From Diphasiastrum complanatum (lineage: Eukaryota; Streptophyta; Lycopodiopsida; Lycopodiales; Lycopodiaceae), in NCBI GenBank assembly GCA_029204225.1, contig CM055109.1, positions 1,562,673-1,626,672 of the forward strand: 64,000 nucleotides of DNA, written 5' to 3'. The position numbers and the translations under genes are program-made. Numbering within the stretch: the first letter of the stretch is position 1; the number at the start of each line of letters is the position of its first letter. Below are positions 48,236-59,125 of this stretch, piece after piece. The notes under the pieces were generated by a model. It was given only the letters and a program-made list of their open reading frames with translations. It was not told where the DNA came from and made no database searches.

Positions 48236-48820
48236 ATTTTGATATTTTTGAAGAAGTAGTATGTACTCTTCATGCTCTTGGTTTGATTGGTATTTATATA
48301 ATTTAAAATTTTACCTTTACTGATTTCTATTTCTATAAAATTATTTTTATCAACCATTCTCTCAGTCAAGCTTGTTATGGTTCCACCGAGAACTTCCCTC
48401 GACTCGAATGTTGTTGGTAGTTCCATTTTCTCTTCCTCATCAATCTCATAGCATTCTATGAAATTGATCCAAGATTTAGTAGGTCCTCCAACCTCCTCAC
48501 CCCATCTCATAAGGTGACTCACTATTGGACTATGACTGTGAGAATGCAAATAATATTGAGTACAGTGGTGTGTCTAATGGGTTTATGACAAAGAAATTCA
48601 TAACAGACATCTCTGTCTCTATAATTATGCTAACACCCCTCAGCTCTCCTACTGGTATGCATTTAGATGCATCTGCTAAGTGGATTTGATGGTGAGTAGT
48701 AGGCCGGATCTATTTTTTTTTTACTTTCTTTGTTTCTTCGTCTAAAAGCTTCTTAGCTTCTGAACTAATATCAACCTCGTAGTATTTTTCAGCCAACCTA
48801 TCAAAGTCTAAGCTGGCTGT
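48236..48820 (-). pseudogene. gypsy-M protease remnant and protease-RT linker, active site deleted
   Basis: 48549-48236 is the linker (WGEEVGGPTKSWINFIECY). Before it the frame keeps only the end of protease (SKCIPVGELRGVSIIIETE, NFFVINPLDTPLYSILF). It then joins directly, near 48715, to the gag-end linker (SSEAKKLLDEETKK). Compared with gypsy-P about 520 bp are missing, including the DSGSS catalytic motif. The change of frame between protease and RT at YSILF/HSHSHSP is shared with gypsy-P. Confidence 0.75.
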
Positions 48821-50540
48821 TTTGTGACTTTCGCTTTATCTGTCACGTTTTTTGCAGATTTTGTTTTCTTGATTTTCTTCTTATCTCTAAGAGTTGAAAC
48901 GTCTTTACTACTTCTAGTAGTTACTTTGTTTACTTCTACATCTAAATCAAGCCATTCTTGGTCTTGATTTTGTAGTTCTGACTCTATTTCTATCCTTTGG
49001 ACTACCATGTCAGTATTAGTTTTAGATGGCCTTAGCTCATCTTCTCTAGACGAATTTACAAACCTCATTTTGGACCGTGGCTGTTGTGGCTGAGGTCATT
49101 CAACAGTGAGATGCCCTTCGCCTTTACAGTTAGCACATAGCGGCACATATCCTACCGACCTCCTGGGTTCACGACAATTAGACAAATAGCGACCAGGGGC
49201 TCCACAGTTGTAACACGAACCCCTTACTCTGGGTGGAGGAGTGGAATCTCTTTCCTTCCTCTACGCAAAATGGTGTACTGTTGACCAGTACATGGTTTTG
49301 GTATAGAGTTCTTTTGGTTCGAAGGAGTTGCAGTATACGCTACCTCTTCATGGTTATTGACCGGACAGAGGAATAATTCCTCTTCTAAATTGGGACAATT
49401 AGTCTTAGAGTGACCTTCCTTCCCACAAGCGGTACACTAAACATTGGCGTTAGATTTCACTTTCTTGTGCTTTGCCTTAACGTCGGACATCTGGACTTTT
49501 AAATCGCCCATTTCTTTCGCTAATATCTCAACACTCTTTCTTAATGGATCCATCTTGTCAGACTTCTCCATTCTCTTTTTCCTATCTGAATTCTTACTCT
49601 TCGATTTCCTACAAGAAGATTCTTCTTCTGACGAAGAAGAATAGGATGAATAATCTGAAGACTCTTCCTCATCTGCCGAGTTGGATTTCGATTCAGACTC
49701 GATAGATGATTCAGACTCTTCCGTTCATTTTGATTTATTCTTTTTACTACTTTTTCTCTCGTTCCTCAAAGGCCTACGAGAAATTCGAGAAGTTTCATAA
49801 TTTTTGACAGAGGCAATGACATCTTCTAAAGAGGTCATTAATTCATGTCGACAATAACGATCCATCTTCTTGGGCAAACCACCCAAGAACCATTCGTTTT
49901 GCATAGGAACTGGGTACTGGGCTCCTAACTTTCCTATTAAATTCATAACTCTACGAGTATACTTTCTAAATGATTCCTTTAGTTTTTTCTCAACATAATT
50001 AAGTCGTGCTAACAATCTAGTGGAGTACCTATCTCCCTAAACTGTTTAAGGAATGCTGCTTTTAAAGCATTCCAAGTATTAATTGTTTCTAGTACTAATT
50101 GACTATACCAAATCCTAGTCTGCTTTAGTAGAAGACCTGGCAATATTGTAACTTTGTCCTCGTCTGTATGTTCTTTATTTGCTATAGTAATAGATTCAAA
50201 CTGGGACAAGTAACTATCTGCATCTTCAGACAATGATCCCTTAAAGAAATCATATCTGATTTTGGTATATGTGGGTGGCGCTGGATTTGCCATATTATCA
50301 GGTGGTGGATTAGGTGGATTAGGTGGACTAGGAAGACTAGGCGGATAATTCTGATGAAGAAGATTCTAGTTCTGAACTGGGTTCAAAACTAAGATCGGAC
50401 GATACAGATTCTGATGAGTTTGTAGGACTTGGTGTTTTAACAGACCTTTCCTCTAAAGAATCTACAAAAGCTGTAGTAGCATTAAGAAGATCGTTAAACA
50501 CTTCAGGAGTTAATCTTGTTCTAACTAGTGAGTCACGCAA
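48808..50540 (-). pseudogene. gypsy-M gag with CCHC knuckles
   Basis: The N-terminal part is 50540-50337 (RDSLVRTRLTPEVFNDLL, serine/glutamate-rich tail). After a proline-rich tract the capsid region lies at 50293-50009 (YDFFKGSLSEDADSYLSQFE, WNALKAAFLKQFREIG) and 50015-49725 (LNYVEKKLKESFRKYTRRV). An acidic serine-rich stretch follows (EESESSIESESKSN-like), then a basic KKRMEKSDKMDP region. Three CCHC knuckles come next (CTACGKEGH..., CYNCGAPGH..., CANCKGEGH...). A TAG precedes the first knuckle and a TGA replaces the last cysteine of the third; both stops also occur in gypsy-P. A basic tail lies at 49068-48808. Confidence 0.85.
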
Positions 50541-50685
50541 ATTCTACAGATACAAATTTCTAGATTTCCTATATGCTTCTAATCGTTGTGCACGTTATTG
50601 CTTGCGACTGTGCTCTTGGCATGCGTTACATGAGAAGATTCGTAGACTTAATACACTTAAAAATGTAACAAAAGATGAAATTCAT

Positions 50686-50704
50686 CTCTTCGGCAACGGC
50701 GCCA
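50686..50704 (-). other. gypsy-M primer-binding site
   Basis: On the minus strand TGGCGCCGTTGCCGAAGAG, the standard plant gypsy primer site (TGGCGCCGTTGCCGG...) in its first 15 bases. Five bases separate it from the LTR edge (TG at 50710). Confidence 0.85.
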
Positions 50705-50709
50705 GATTA

Positions 50710-53240
50710 TGTGGTAGCCTAGTCATTTGAGATTTCCACAAAATCAATGAATTAAACAGTATAAAAGGTTTGATCGTTTCCCAAGAGAGAGAATAATCTC
50801 TTCTTTTGTATAATAAGTGTATGTAAGAAGATGAATGAAACGTGATATGTAATATTCAGAATGAATACTACAGCTATACCTAGGCTGAATATCTGATATA
50901 TCAAAAATCATTTACTAGTATGTGAAACCGTAGTAGTCTGATCTTTTGAATATAATTCACCATAGGATTTTAGTGGAAATGAAATCAGTAATGTAATTCT
51001 TTTATTACAAAATTTCCAAAAAACTTGGACTGTTTTTTCTTTTTATTGACTGGTTTGGCATTACTCCGTTAATATTGACAAAACCTATCCAAACACAGAA
51101 TATGAAATTACATGAATGGAAATCTCCCCAATAGGATTTCAGTAATTTTTGAATCATATCCTATCAGATTTACTGTCTAGATAAAGAATACTATTGCCAC
51201 TCATTCAATCTGGTTTTTTCATATTGTTTGACGATTTTAATCAAATTTAATGAGTATCTTGCACAAATCTTTACTTGACTGATTTCTAGCAATCAACATC
51301 GATTAGAAAATTATCAGACAAGTAACTAATTTCAGTTTTTTACCAAATTGAAATTCAACAAAAATAAAATAAAATTCAAATTTTAACTTTCAATCTAGGA
51401 GTTCCCAACTCCAAAAGTTAAAAAAAAAAACATAGTAAAAATTGTCGGTAATTCATTGTGGTTCCTTCTGTCAATTTTAACTTATCTATCACCAGGAAAT
51501 AATTTAGACTTAGTGAAAATATTGTGACCAATTCTGAGTGATAAACTCAATTTAATCAATTCACTTATCTAAACTAATTCCATAGATAACGAAAAAATGA
51601 CCGAAATTTCTTTTTTTTTCTGAAAAACTCCAAAATTGCTTTATTTTATGTAATTCAAAAATTCTGACGAAAATATTGTTAGTACAAAAGGCAATCGAAA
51701 TCGAAAAATTGAAACATTGTCCGATTCCTAATGTTACTAACCCAATGTTAAAACTGACATGCAAAGAACAGTACATCAGTCATAATCGTCATTACGAAAT
51801 TTTTACGTAAACTTCAGTTTTACGGAATTTGTCAACCATTAACACTGATTTGTGACCCAACTGTCAGAGCACATGCGTATGACCACTCAAATCGATTGTA
51901 AATCCTTCATGCATGTCAGAATCACTTGGAGAATCAGCATGCAACTAATCCATGCAAACACAGTAGTACTACAAATTAGAGAAATGATTGGCATGCAATC
52001 AGAACAATTTCAAATTTTGCCAATTTTACTCACAAAAATACAAAACTTCAGATGATCATAACTTTAGCTACCAATATTGGGTGTTGTAAAGCTCAGTATA
52101 GAGGGAGAACAAGTGAAGAAGATGCTTGCCACGTCAGCCTGCCACCTAGGCTTCACATGTGCGAGATCAAAGTGTCAGAAAATCAGTAGTAGGGCGCACT
52201 TCCACAAAAAGGAATCATACAAAAATGTGCAAACACCCATCCTAGCCCAAAATTGATGCTACCAACAGTCTTAAACAATCAATTAGACTTCCATGAAGCA
52301 TTCATATTGATCCTAAGATGCAGTATAGGCTGAGAACGAAAATTTCTTGATTTGTAGAAGTCAAAATAACTTTAAACTTGATGGAGATGGTGCATAAGCC
52401 ACTGGCCATCAATTTATAGGTCTGATAGCTTGCTGGGAAGGTAAAAAAGAATGCTAATTATGCTATAAATAATTCCAAAACTATCTCCTTATGGATTTGG
52501 AGAGATCCATCCCCCAAAAATCACCAAAAATGGTCATTTTTTGCACTTTTTTGACTTCCTACAAGTTCAATTGCTAGAATTCTTGGCTCTAACTTCAGGA
52601 GAAGCTTCAAAAGACTTTGGTTCACCACTTTACAAGCTCTACATGGTGTTTTACAGCCACCTACTATCTAACTTCATGAAAAAACAAGCAAAAAATGATT
52701 ATTTTTGGCTATTTTATGGTTTTTTCATCACAATAAAGTGGAAATTCATGACATGCTACTCTTTCTCTAACACATGCAAACCAATTTATAGAATTGTAAC
52801 CATCTAATTGATATGATCCTGTTGGATTTTGGTTCTTACTATCTATTTTGTGCCAAAAAGCATGAAAAACCAAGCAATTTTGACCAAAACATAGCCTAGA
52901 ATCATAAATCATTGGAGAGAACCGGCATGCATCATTAATTTCATCATTAATGAACCCTAAAACGAAAGTACACTTGCTGTAAAATTCAGATCTACCAAAT
53001 ATTTGATCTACTCATGAAAAAGCTCCAAAAAAGCATCACAAATTGGCCTTCAAGGACAATTCTCCATAAAACCACAAAGAATTCCAAGAGTAATGGATCT
53101 TAGCAACATGCACATTCAAACCAGGATAGTACACCCACTTGCACCCTTGCTATCCAACTTGGAAGAGAATTCCAATGATCCAATCCAAAATTTCGACGAA
53201 AGGTAGCGCTTCTCCATATTCTCCAATCTTTGTAAGCCTT
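50710..53240 (-). mobile_element. gypsy-M LTR (left edge 50710) and undefined sequence to its right
   Basis: The LTR begins with TGTGGTAG at 50710 next to the primer site. Its far end cannot be set because no partner LTR is in the window. AT-rich, non-coding; open frames at 51852-52055 and 52541-52807 are short and motif-free. Part of the right side may instead be interior of the minus-strand copia-type element primed at 53252. Confidence 0.5.
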
Positions 53241-53775
53241 GCTCTGATACCAATATAAGGGAAGCTCCCTAAGATCCTGCTTACAAAACAAGACACAATG
53301 GAAAACACACTACGGAGCAACCACCCAACCAAGTAGAAGCAACCAATCAACTCTAGAAGCTTCACCCCCAAGCCAAGGAACAAGAAGCATGAACGTAGAG
53401 TGAAACCCTGGCAATGAATCAATGATCACAATGAGGAGTAGGGCGAGTTTGGCCTCAATATATAGAGCCAAAAGTGACCTGGGCACATAGCCATGCATAG
53501 CCCTAAGTTTCCTATACATAGATTCAGCTAGAATAGAGTCCTAAGCATGGACCAACTATTCATAGAATTGTTATTGATAACTCTACACATGCATACACTG
53601 TCTCAAACCTTGTCTAAACTCCATTTAGTGTGTTCTGGGCCTCACAAGGATATTAGTTACTTTCAGGTCACATCCAGTATGACGTGGCATAACTAACAGC
53701 TTGATTTACTGGAGTACCGTGTATCCAAGACTAGGAGTATACTGAATCCTACTTACTGGTCATGGACATAACAAT
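53241..53775 (-). mobile_element. Second minus-strand LTR with copia primer site
   Basis: Read on the minus strand, 53252-53241 is TGGTATCAGAGC, a perfect copia primer site. To its right, where the LTR should lie, is about 0.5 kb containing a TATA box (CTATATATT on the minus strand near 53457-53465). The LTR edge is not a clean TG...CA, and the far end is cut or unrecognised near 53775. The open frames inside (53100-53519) are likely chance. This probably marks the 5' end of another non-autonomous or broken copia-type element. Confidence 0.45.
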
Positions 53776-53789
53776 GTACAAATCCTAGG

Positions 53790-54249
53790 AAAGTACTTCT
53801 TGGTGACAATAGTCAGGGAATTGCATAAAATTGATCGAATGCATCAAAGGAAAACTGGCAGAGGAATTTAAAATATTTGATCTCGGTGAGGCAAAAGTTT
53901 GCTTAGGACTGGAAATTGTAAGAAACAGAAAGGGCAGGACCTTGCATCTTGCACAAATGAAATACACACTAGAAGTAATAAAAGAATATGGAATGCAGAA
54001 CAACAAGGTAGTCACCACTCCTATGGAGGAAGGGACAATATTGACCAAAAATGACTGCCCTCAAACTGAAGAAGAAAAGGCAGAGATGGTAAGAATCCCA
54101 TATCACAATCTCATTGGAAGTCTTATGTATCTTACTTTCTATACCCGCCCTGACATTGCATTTGCAGTTTACTCGTTAAGTCAATTCTCAAAAAATCTCG
54201 GCAAAATGCATTGGAAATATGCAAAAAGGATTTTACAATACCTAAAGGG
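53790..54249 (+). pseudogene. copia-2 reverse transcriptase/RNase H, left half of a split gene
   Basis: The frame reads LAEEFKIFDLGEAKVCLGLE, IPYHNLIGSLMYLTFYTRPD and WKYAKRILQYLKG, the end of copia reverse transcriptase and the connection to RNase H. The YVDD region just upstream (53780-53815) is degraded and everything 5' of it is missing. At 54249 the gene is interrupted by the young LTR element. It continues in the same frame at 59778 once the element and one copy of the AAGGG duplication are discounted. Belongs to a different copia lineage than copia-1. Confidence 0.85.
54245..54249 (+). repeat. Target site duplication AAGGG (left)
   Basis: AAGGG directly precedes the left LTR and recurs directly after the right LTR at 59773-59777. 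Five bases is the usual duplication for LTR elements. The interrupted copia frame reads through correctly across one copy. Confidence 0.95.
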
Positions 54250-54896
54250 TGTGAAAAATACAGATCCTAAGTGGATCTAAACTCCAAGATCATTGGCTTG
54301 AATGCTTGCACTCCAAACTACATAAGCTAGGAATTGGCAACACATTCTATGCTACCTAGAATGCAAAGAACTTGATCAAAAAGCATTTATCACAAATGGA
54401 AACTTCCATAAACATCAAGTGCGGCCCAAAATAGCATTATACAGTCCATAATACATCAGCCTACCACTTTTGGAAAGCACCTAAGATCATACACACAAAG
54501 CTTGAACTCAATCACTACACAATGCCAACAATGGAAGGAGAACCCAATAGAAAAATCTCTCATTAAGCAAATGAATACAATGGATCTGCTCCAACCTGTT
54601 TCTCCACGGCCTACCTGCTATATATAGCTGAGAAAGATGACTCTCTCTCCTCTCTCTAGACCCTCCTTACCTAAAATATGCCCTATATAGGTAAAATTGG
54701 CATATATGTCCAAAATACATGAAAATGGACTCATTTCGAAGGTCTTGAAGTTTGACACTTCTTCATACTGAAAAAATACACTTACTAAAAATATCTAGAC
54801 CTGTTTCACACGTGTGAAAAGTCAGATCCTAAACTATGTGCCATTTTTAGCAATTTTGGCCTAAAACTAGACAAGGAAATGTTGACAATTTTCACA
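54250..54896 (-). repeat. 3' LTR of the young element
   Basis: 647 bp, TGTGAAAA...TTTTCACA, an 8-bp perfect terminal inversion. It has a TATATATAG box near 54618-54627 (read on the minus strand CTATATATA). Matches the other LTR with one difference. Confidence 0.96.
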
Positions 54897-54906
54897 CTCC
54901 CTCTTC
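54897..54906 (-). other. Polypurine tract
   Basis: On the minus strand GAAGAGGGAG, directly against the 3' LTR. This is the primer for second-strand synthesis. The ORF ends only 3 bp upstream, so coding sequence reaches the tract. Confidence 0.9.
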
Positions 54907-54909
54907 AAC

Positions 54910-57900
54910 TTAACTTGCTAGTTTTACAACACTACTTTGTTCCAACTTAAGAATGATCTCCATCATCAGAATAGATCTCTTCTCAAGGATCCTAATATGT
55001 ACAAAATAGGACACAACATAATTGATATAGATAATAGTGTCCATATAGGATGCTTCACTATTTCTTACATCAATTTTACATAGAATCATAAAAATGGTAC
55101 ATGTAAAAGAACATAGAATCTCAATTAATGAATTCCTCCATGTATCCATCTCTGGTTTCTCTGTAAAATAGCAGCAAACAAGTTGTAAATGAAAGTGATC
55201 AACAAGTGTTTGCATGCCTCCTCCACATTTCACTATACATATAGTGAATGCAACATGTATCTCCATGAATGAACTTCCATCACCACCTTGCCTTTGTAGA
55301 TCTTCAATCCATGAAAGCCTTTGAGTGAATGAATGCCAAAAAGATGTGTTCCCTACTCCATTTGAATGACCAAAACCTGAACTTGAAATACTTGAAGTAC
55401 CTCCACAAGATTTGCACACAACGCTTGATCCTACAATGTCAACAAGTTGCCAATTTGCCAACACTAGAATACTAGATCTTGAACTTTGTTCAAAAGAAAA
55501 CATATTGACCACTTCAATACCTTTCAAGATCTGAATGAATTCATGTACTTGATCATACAAACCAGCAATGATAACTATTCCATCTCCAAGATCCAAATTT
55601 GACAATTTCAACACATTGACATAACAATGTTCATACATGAGATTAGGCAAGTGAGGTAGAGTAAGAAGACACTTCCTTGCAGCTCCAAAGACCTTACTTG
55701 AACCTTCAAGAACCTGTAAAAACAGATCCAAAATGCCTTGACCATTTGTCTCTTCTTTGATGCTTTTCACTAGCTTCGAATTGCCACTTGTCTCTTGGTG
55801 TTGATGAAGCAATCCAAGATCAACCTCTTGATCTTCCAATAAGACATCAAAGATCTTGCATATGTGAACATCTTCAGATCTGAAACTCTGAAGATACTCC
55901 CTCTCAAACACATGATTAAGATCCCACAAGATCTCATCAATGCTCAAATTTGACCCTTCACTATAGTTAGTGAAAACAATGCCACCATCATAAACCAAAA
56001 GATAGATTCCAACATTTCCATTTAACATGAAGTAGAGTAGGTGAAGATGAGTATCAAACCTAATCAAAACAGCCCTCTTGAGTTCATAACAAACCTCAAT
56101 AAGCTCACCAATGATATCTCCCTTGCCTTGAAGAAGTTGCCACTTGAGTTGCTCCATGTAGTCTTCTTCAACCAACCTTTTGCCATCTTGACCATGAATG
56201 AACAATCCACCACAATCATAGAATGCTTTGAGTTGATGAAGAGATTTTAGATCCATGCTTTGGATCTTCCCAAGAACCACTCTTCCATTGCCCTTTCCTT
56301 CACAAGACTCCCTCTTAATGCTAGCACCACAAAAGTTAGAAACCTCCCTCTTGATAGTTGCACCATAAGAAGTAGAAGACTCTTGAATATTAGAAGCCAA
56401 GAAAAGAATCCTTAGTACCTTCAACATAAGAGTGATTGAAGTACTCTCTCTTTTCAAACATGAACTTCTACTCAATGATTTAGGTAATGAGTCATATGAT
56501 AATGATTCTTCCTCACTATCGTTCATAAAAACATCATTCAAAGTACATCCTACTTTGAACACTTCACATACTTCTCTTCCTTTTGACTTGTGATCTCCCT
56601 CACCAAGTCTCATGATAGAAACCTTTGATCTACTCTTTTTATGAAGAAATGTGACACCACTTGTTGCACAAATGACTTTATCACAAAAAGATGTAAAAGA
56701 ACCATTTCCTTCAAGCATGCTCAAAGCACCATCATCTTTTCCCACATGATTACATACATCAATATGAAAAGAATTAGAAGAACAACCATCTTCTTGCAAA
56801 GAATGACACTTAGCATCTCCATCTTTTTCCATATGAACAAACAAGTCATTAGCAACAATCACTTCCAAAGAAGAATCTTCATCAACTCCATTGATGAAGT
56901 TAGCTCCTTCCTTACCTTTTCCATTTTTGCACTTGCCATCTAGCACCATTGAAGAACCACCAAGCCTTGGAAGTCCATGAGTAGAAGAGTACAAACATGA
57001 TGCTAATTTAGCTCCACATGACTCCATATGACTAGTAGGTAACACTAGTGCATCTTCAAGATCCAATGGATCCAAAAAATTGACCATAGATTCACCAAAG
57101 CTTGCCAAGTTAGCACAACAATTATCATCTCCAAGAAGTACATTAGATCTCAACCTAGATCTAGCATTTTGTTTCTTATGGCATTCATTTGCAAAATGTC
57201 CTTTTATCCCACAATAAAAACATTTGAACTTGGACTTATCTTGCTTCCTACTTTGCAAAGAAGAAGAATGCTTTCCATGCTCCAAACTACCTTGCTTGGA
57301 CCACTTGCCTTTGAACTTGCCCTTTGTGAAAAGAGCTTCTTCATCTCCACCTTGTGTTGATGCACCACCACCTTTGGCTTGCAACCTATGCTCTTCAGCC
57401 ACCAAGATCTCTTGCAAGTCATTGACACTTGGCAAGGACTTTTGTATAGCAAAGCATTGTACAAGGTTAGAATGTTCATCAAGCAAACCATTCAACATGA
57501 CTTGAACTAGTTCCCCATCCTTTATGCTTTCATCTATGCATGCTAGATCATCATTCAAGGATTTAACATTCAAGACAAATGAATGTGCACTCTCTCCCTC
57601 TCTTTGACAACTTTGGAAGATTTGCCTTCTTAGGGTGAGAACCCTAGATGTGGATTTGGACTCATAGATCTTCTTCAAAGCATTCCATGCTTCACTTGAA
57701 GAAGTACATTTACCAACTTCTTTAAGAAGTTCATTGGTAACATTCATCTTTATGATATGTAAGGCTCTTTTAGCCCTTCTATCAAAATTTAGTTGCTCTT
57801 GAAGAATTAGAGGTCTTTCTTCAATTCCCACAACTATATCCATTAGCTCATTCAACTCTAGTAAAGACTCCATCCTCACTTTCCAAGTTGAATAGTTTGT

Positions 57901-58017
57901 AGAGTTTAACCTCTCTTTAGCTTCCAACATGATTCCACCATTGGATGTCATGATGCTAAAATCTTCTTGTGTCCTTAGGCTCTGTTCTAATGCACCTAGC
58001 ACTCTCCTTTCTCTCAA
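54910..58017 (-). CDS. gag: Gag-like protein with long novel C-terminal region (1035 aa)
   Basis: One uninterrupted frame fills the interior. Residues about 36-215 form a copia-type Gag/UBN2 region: LNSTNYSTWKVRMESLL, LKKIYESKSTSRVLTLRRQI, GESAHSFVLNVKSLNDDL and QVMLNGLLDEHSNLVQCF. Residues 215-262 are glycine- and lysine-rich. A single CCHC knuckle uses C266, C269, H274 and C279 (FKCFYCGIKGHFANECHKK) to bind RNA. Residues 280-1035 match nothing I know: no DSG protease, HHCC or DDE integrase, YVDD polymerase or RNase H motif is present. This part is cysteine- and serine-rich at first (to about 550), then more hydrophobic (LHLLYFMLNGNVGIYLLVYD, and TCTIFMILCKIDV near the end). The start was chosen as the first ATG; an ATG 22 codons on (MTSNGG) is equally plausible. 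It would assemble particles with a helper's enzymes. Confidence 0.9.
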   Translation of the reverse strand: MRERRVLGALEQSLRTQEDFSIMTSNGGIMLEAKERLNSTNYSTWKVRMESLLELNELMDIVVGIEERPLILQEQLNFDRRAKRALHIIKMNVTNELLKEVGKCTSSSEAWNALKKIYESKSTSRVLTLRRQIFQSCQREGESAHSFVLNVKSLNDDLACIDESIKDGELVQVMLNGLLDEHSNLVQCFAIQKSLPSVNDLQEILVAEEHRLQAKGGGASTQGGDEEALFTKGKFKGKWSKQGSLEHGKHSSSLQSRKQDKSKFKCFYCGIKGHFANECHKKQNARSRLRSNVLLGDDNCCANLASFGESMVNFLDPLDLEDALVLPTSHMESCGAKLASCLYSSTHGLPRLGGSSMVLDGKCKNGKGKEGANFINGVDEDSSLEVIVANDLFVHMEKDGDAKCHSLQEDGCSSNSFHIDVCNHVGKDDGALSMLEGNGSFTSFCDKVICATSGVTFLHKKSRSKVSIMRLGEGDHKSKGREVCEVFKVGCTLNDVFMNDSEEESLSYDSLPKSLSRSSCLKRESTSITLMLKVLRILFLASNIQESSTSYGATIKREVSNFCGASIKRESCEGKGNGRVVLGKIQSMDLKSLHQLKAFYDCGGLFIHGQDGKRLVEEDYMEQLKWQLLQGKGDIIGELIEVCYELKRAVLIRFDTHLHLLYFMLNGNVGIYLLVYDGGIVFTNYSEGSNLSIDEILWDLNHVFEREYLQSFRSEDVHICKIFDVLLEDQEVDLGLLHQHQETSGNSKLVKSIKEETNGQGILDLFLQVLEGSSKVFGAARKCLLTLPHLPNLMYEHCYVNVLKLSNLDLGDGIVIIAGLYDQVHEFIQILKGIEVVNMFSFEQSSRSSILVLANWQLVDIVGSSVVCKSCGGTSSISSSGFGHSNGVGNTSFWHSFTQRLSWIEDLQRQGGDGSSFMEIHVAFTICIVKCGGGMQTLVDHFHLQLVCCYFTEKPEMDTWRNSLIEILCSFTCTIFMILCKIDVRNSEASYMDTIIYINYVVSYFVHIRILEKRSILMMEIILKLEQSSVVKLAS

Positions 58018-59113
58018 TAAATGAAGAAGGAGAAGATCTTAAAAGATTTAGAACCCTAAATGACCTCTATCTTGAAACTATTTGGCTTTCAAGCATAGAA
58101 AGGAAGATTGAAACACATGCAACACTTTGCACACACTAAGAATGGATTACAAACTCAAACCAACCTGAACACACTCTTGCTTAAGCTCTCAAACTTTCCA
58201 GCAAGTGACCAAATCAAGTTATGGTGTGAAGAGTTACTTGCATTCTTAGAAAATACCCAAAACTAGGATGCCAAAATTACCTAGTAATGAACAAACTTGA
58301 TCAACATATGATCACCACACTAAGATATTGATTCAACCTGTAAAACCACATGTAAACCACACTTCTAAAAGTTTATAAACTCCAGCAAGTGATAAATACA
58401 AGATTTAGAGGTGAATGAATGAGCACACTTAGTGAATCACAAGACTAGCTTCACTATCTTGTCAAAATTTGGTGTTTAGATGTAGATCTAAGATCACTTC
58501 ACATGAGAATGTTCCTCAACCTGTTAAGAACCTGAAAACACACTTGCATAATGGTTAACACCTTCCAGCAAATGCTCCAATCAAATTACATAAGGAGAGT
58601 TACTTACATGCTCAACAAAGTACACCAAAATTTATGCCAAAATTGATGACAATCTTTACAATATGCTCTTCACAATGGAGCTTACAATATGTTCACCCAA
58701 AAAAGGGGATCTTTCATCCAAATGGGAGCTTTGCTCAGCCTTTAGGAGAATTACAACTCACTCAAAAGAGCATTTGTCATCCACTTAAGGAGAAGTTTCA
58801 TCCACTTAAGGAGAGTGTTCATCCAAGAATGGAGATTGTCAACAATAGGATTGAAAAGAACATTGTTAGTATTGAATATGCACAAGCCTCACAATCAACA
58901 AATGATTAAGTGTTATGATCTGATCCAAAATAGTTTCTTTTCAGCCTCTGATCTTCAATAGACCTGAAATATGCTTTTGATCCACAAGTTCAACTCACAA
59001 AACAAAGGTTAGTAAGATTTGATCAACAAAGCAATGCAAAATCATGCTAGAACTTGATCAAACATCCAAATATCACCAAAAATGGAATACTTACTATGAA
59101 TAGAAGCCAACCA
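58018..59113 (-). other. Leader of the young element with internal repeats
   Basis: Non-coding leader of 1.1 kb between the primer site and the Gag start. Three diverged units of about 175-180 bp begin near 58161, 58335 and 58516 (AACCTG, then CACACTTG/CACACTTC, then CCAGCAAGTGA or CCAGCAAATGC). A 21-bp tandem repeat (CATCCACTTAAGGAGA...) lies near 58779-58825. The plus-strand frame at 58634-58909 is antisense to this repeat and is not supported. Structured or repeated leaders in retroelements often carry packaging or dimerisation signals; that role is inferred. Confidence 0.6.
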
Positions 59114-59125
59114 GCTCTGATACCA
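59114..59125 (-). other. Primer-binding site (initiator tRNA-Met)
   Basis: TGGTATCAGAGC on the minus strand, directly against the LTR edge (CA|TGGTATCAGAGC). Perfect copia-type site. Confidence 0.97.

Larger units (their letters stand above)
46140..50706 (-). mobile_element. Ty3/gypsy element (gypsy-M), minus strand, truncated after integrase start
   Basis: Reading leftward from its primer site at 50704 the order is gag (50540-49080), a linker, a remnant of protease, reverse transcriptase (48235-47612), thumb/RNase H (47054-46443) and the H2C2 finger of integrase (46403-46140). It stops near 46140 before the integrase core, and no 3' LTR was found. A plus-strand relative starts at 60623. Several lesions are shared with that copy, others are private. 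Confidence 0.85.

Noticed and set aside
56041-57505. Several plus-strand frames within the Gag-only element
   Set aside because: All are antisense to the intact 1035-codon frame.
58634-58909. 91-codon plus-strand frame with repeated HPLKE motif
   Set aside because: It is the antisense reading of a short tandem repeat in the element's leader.
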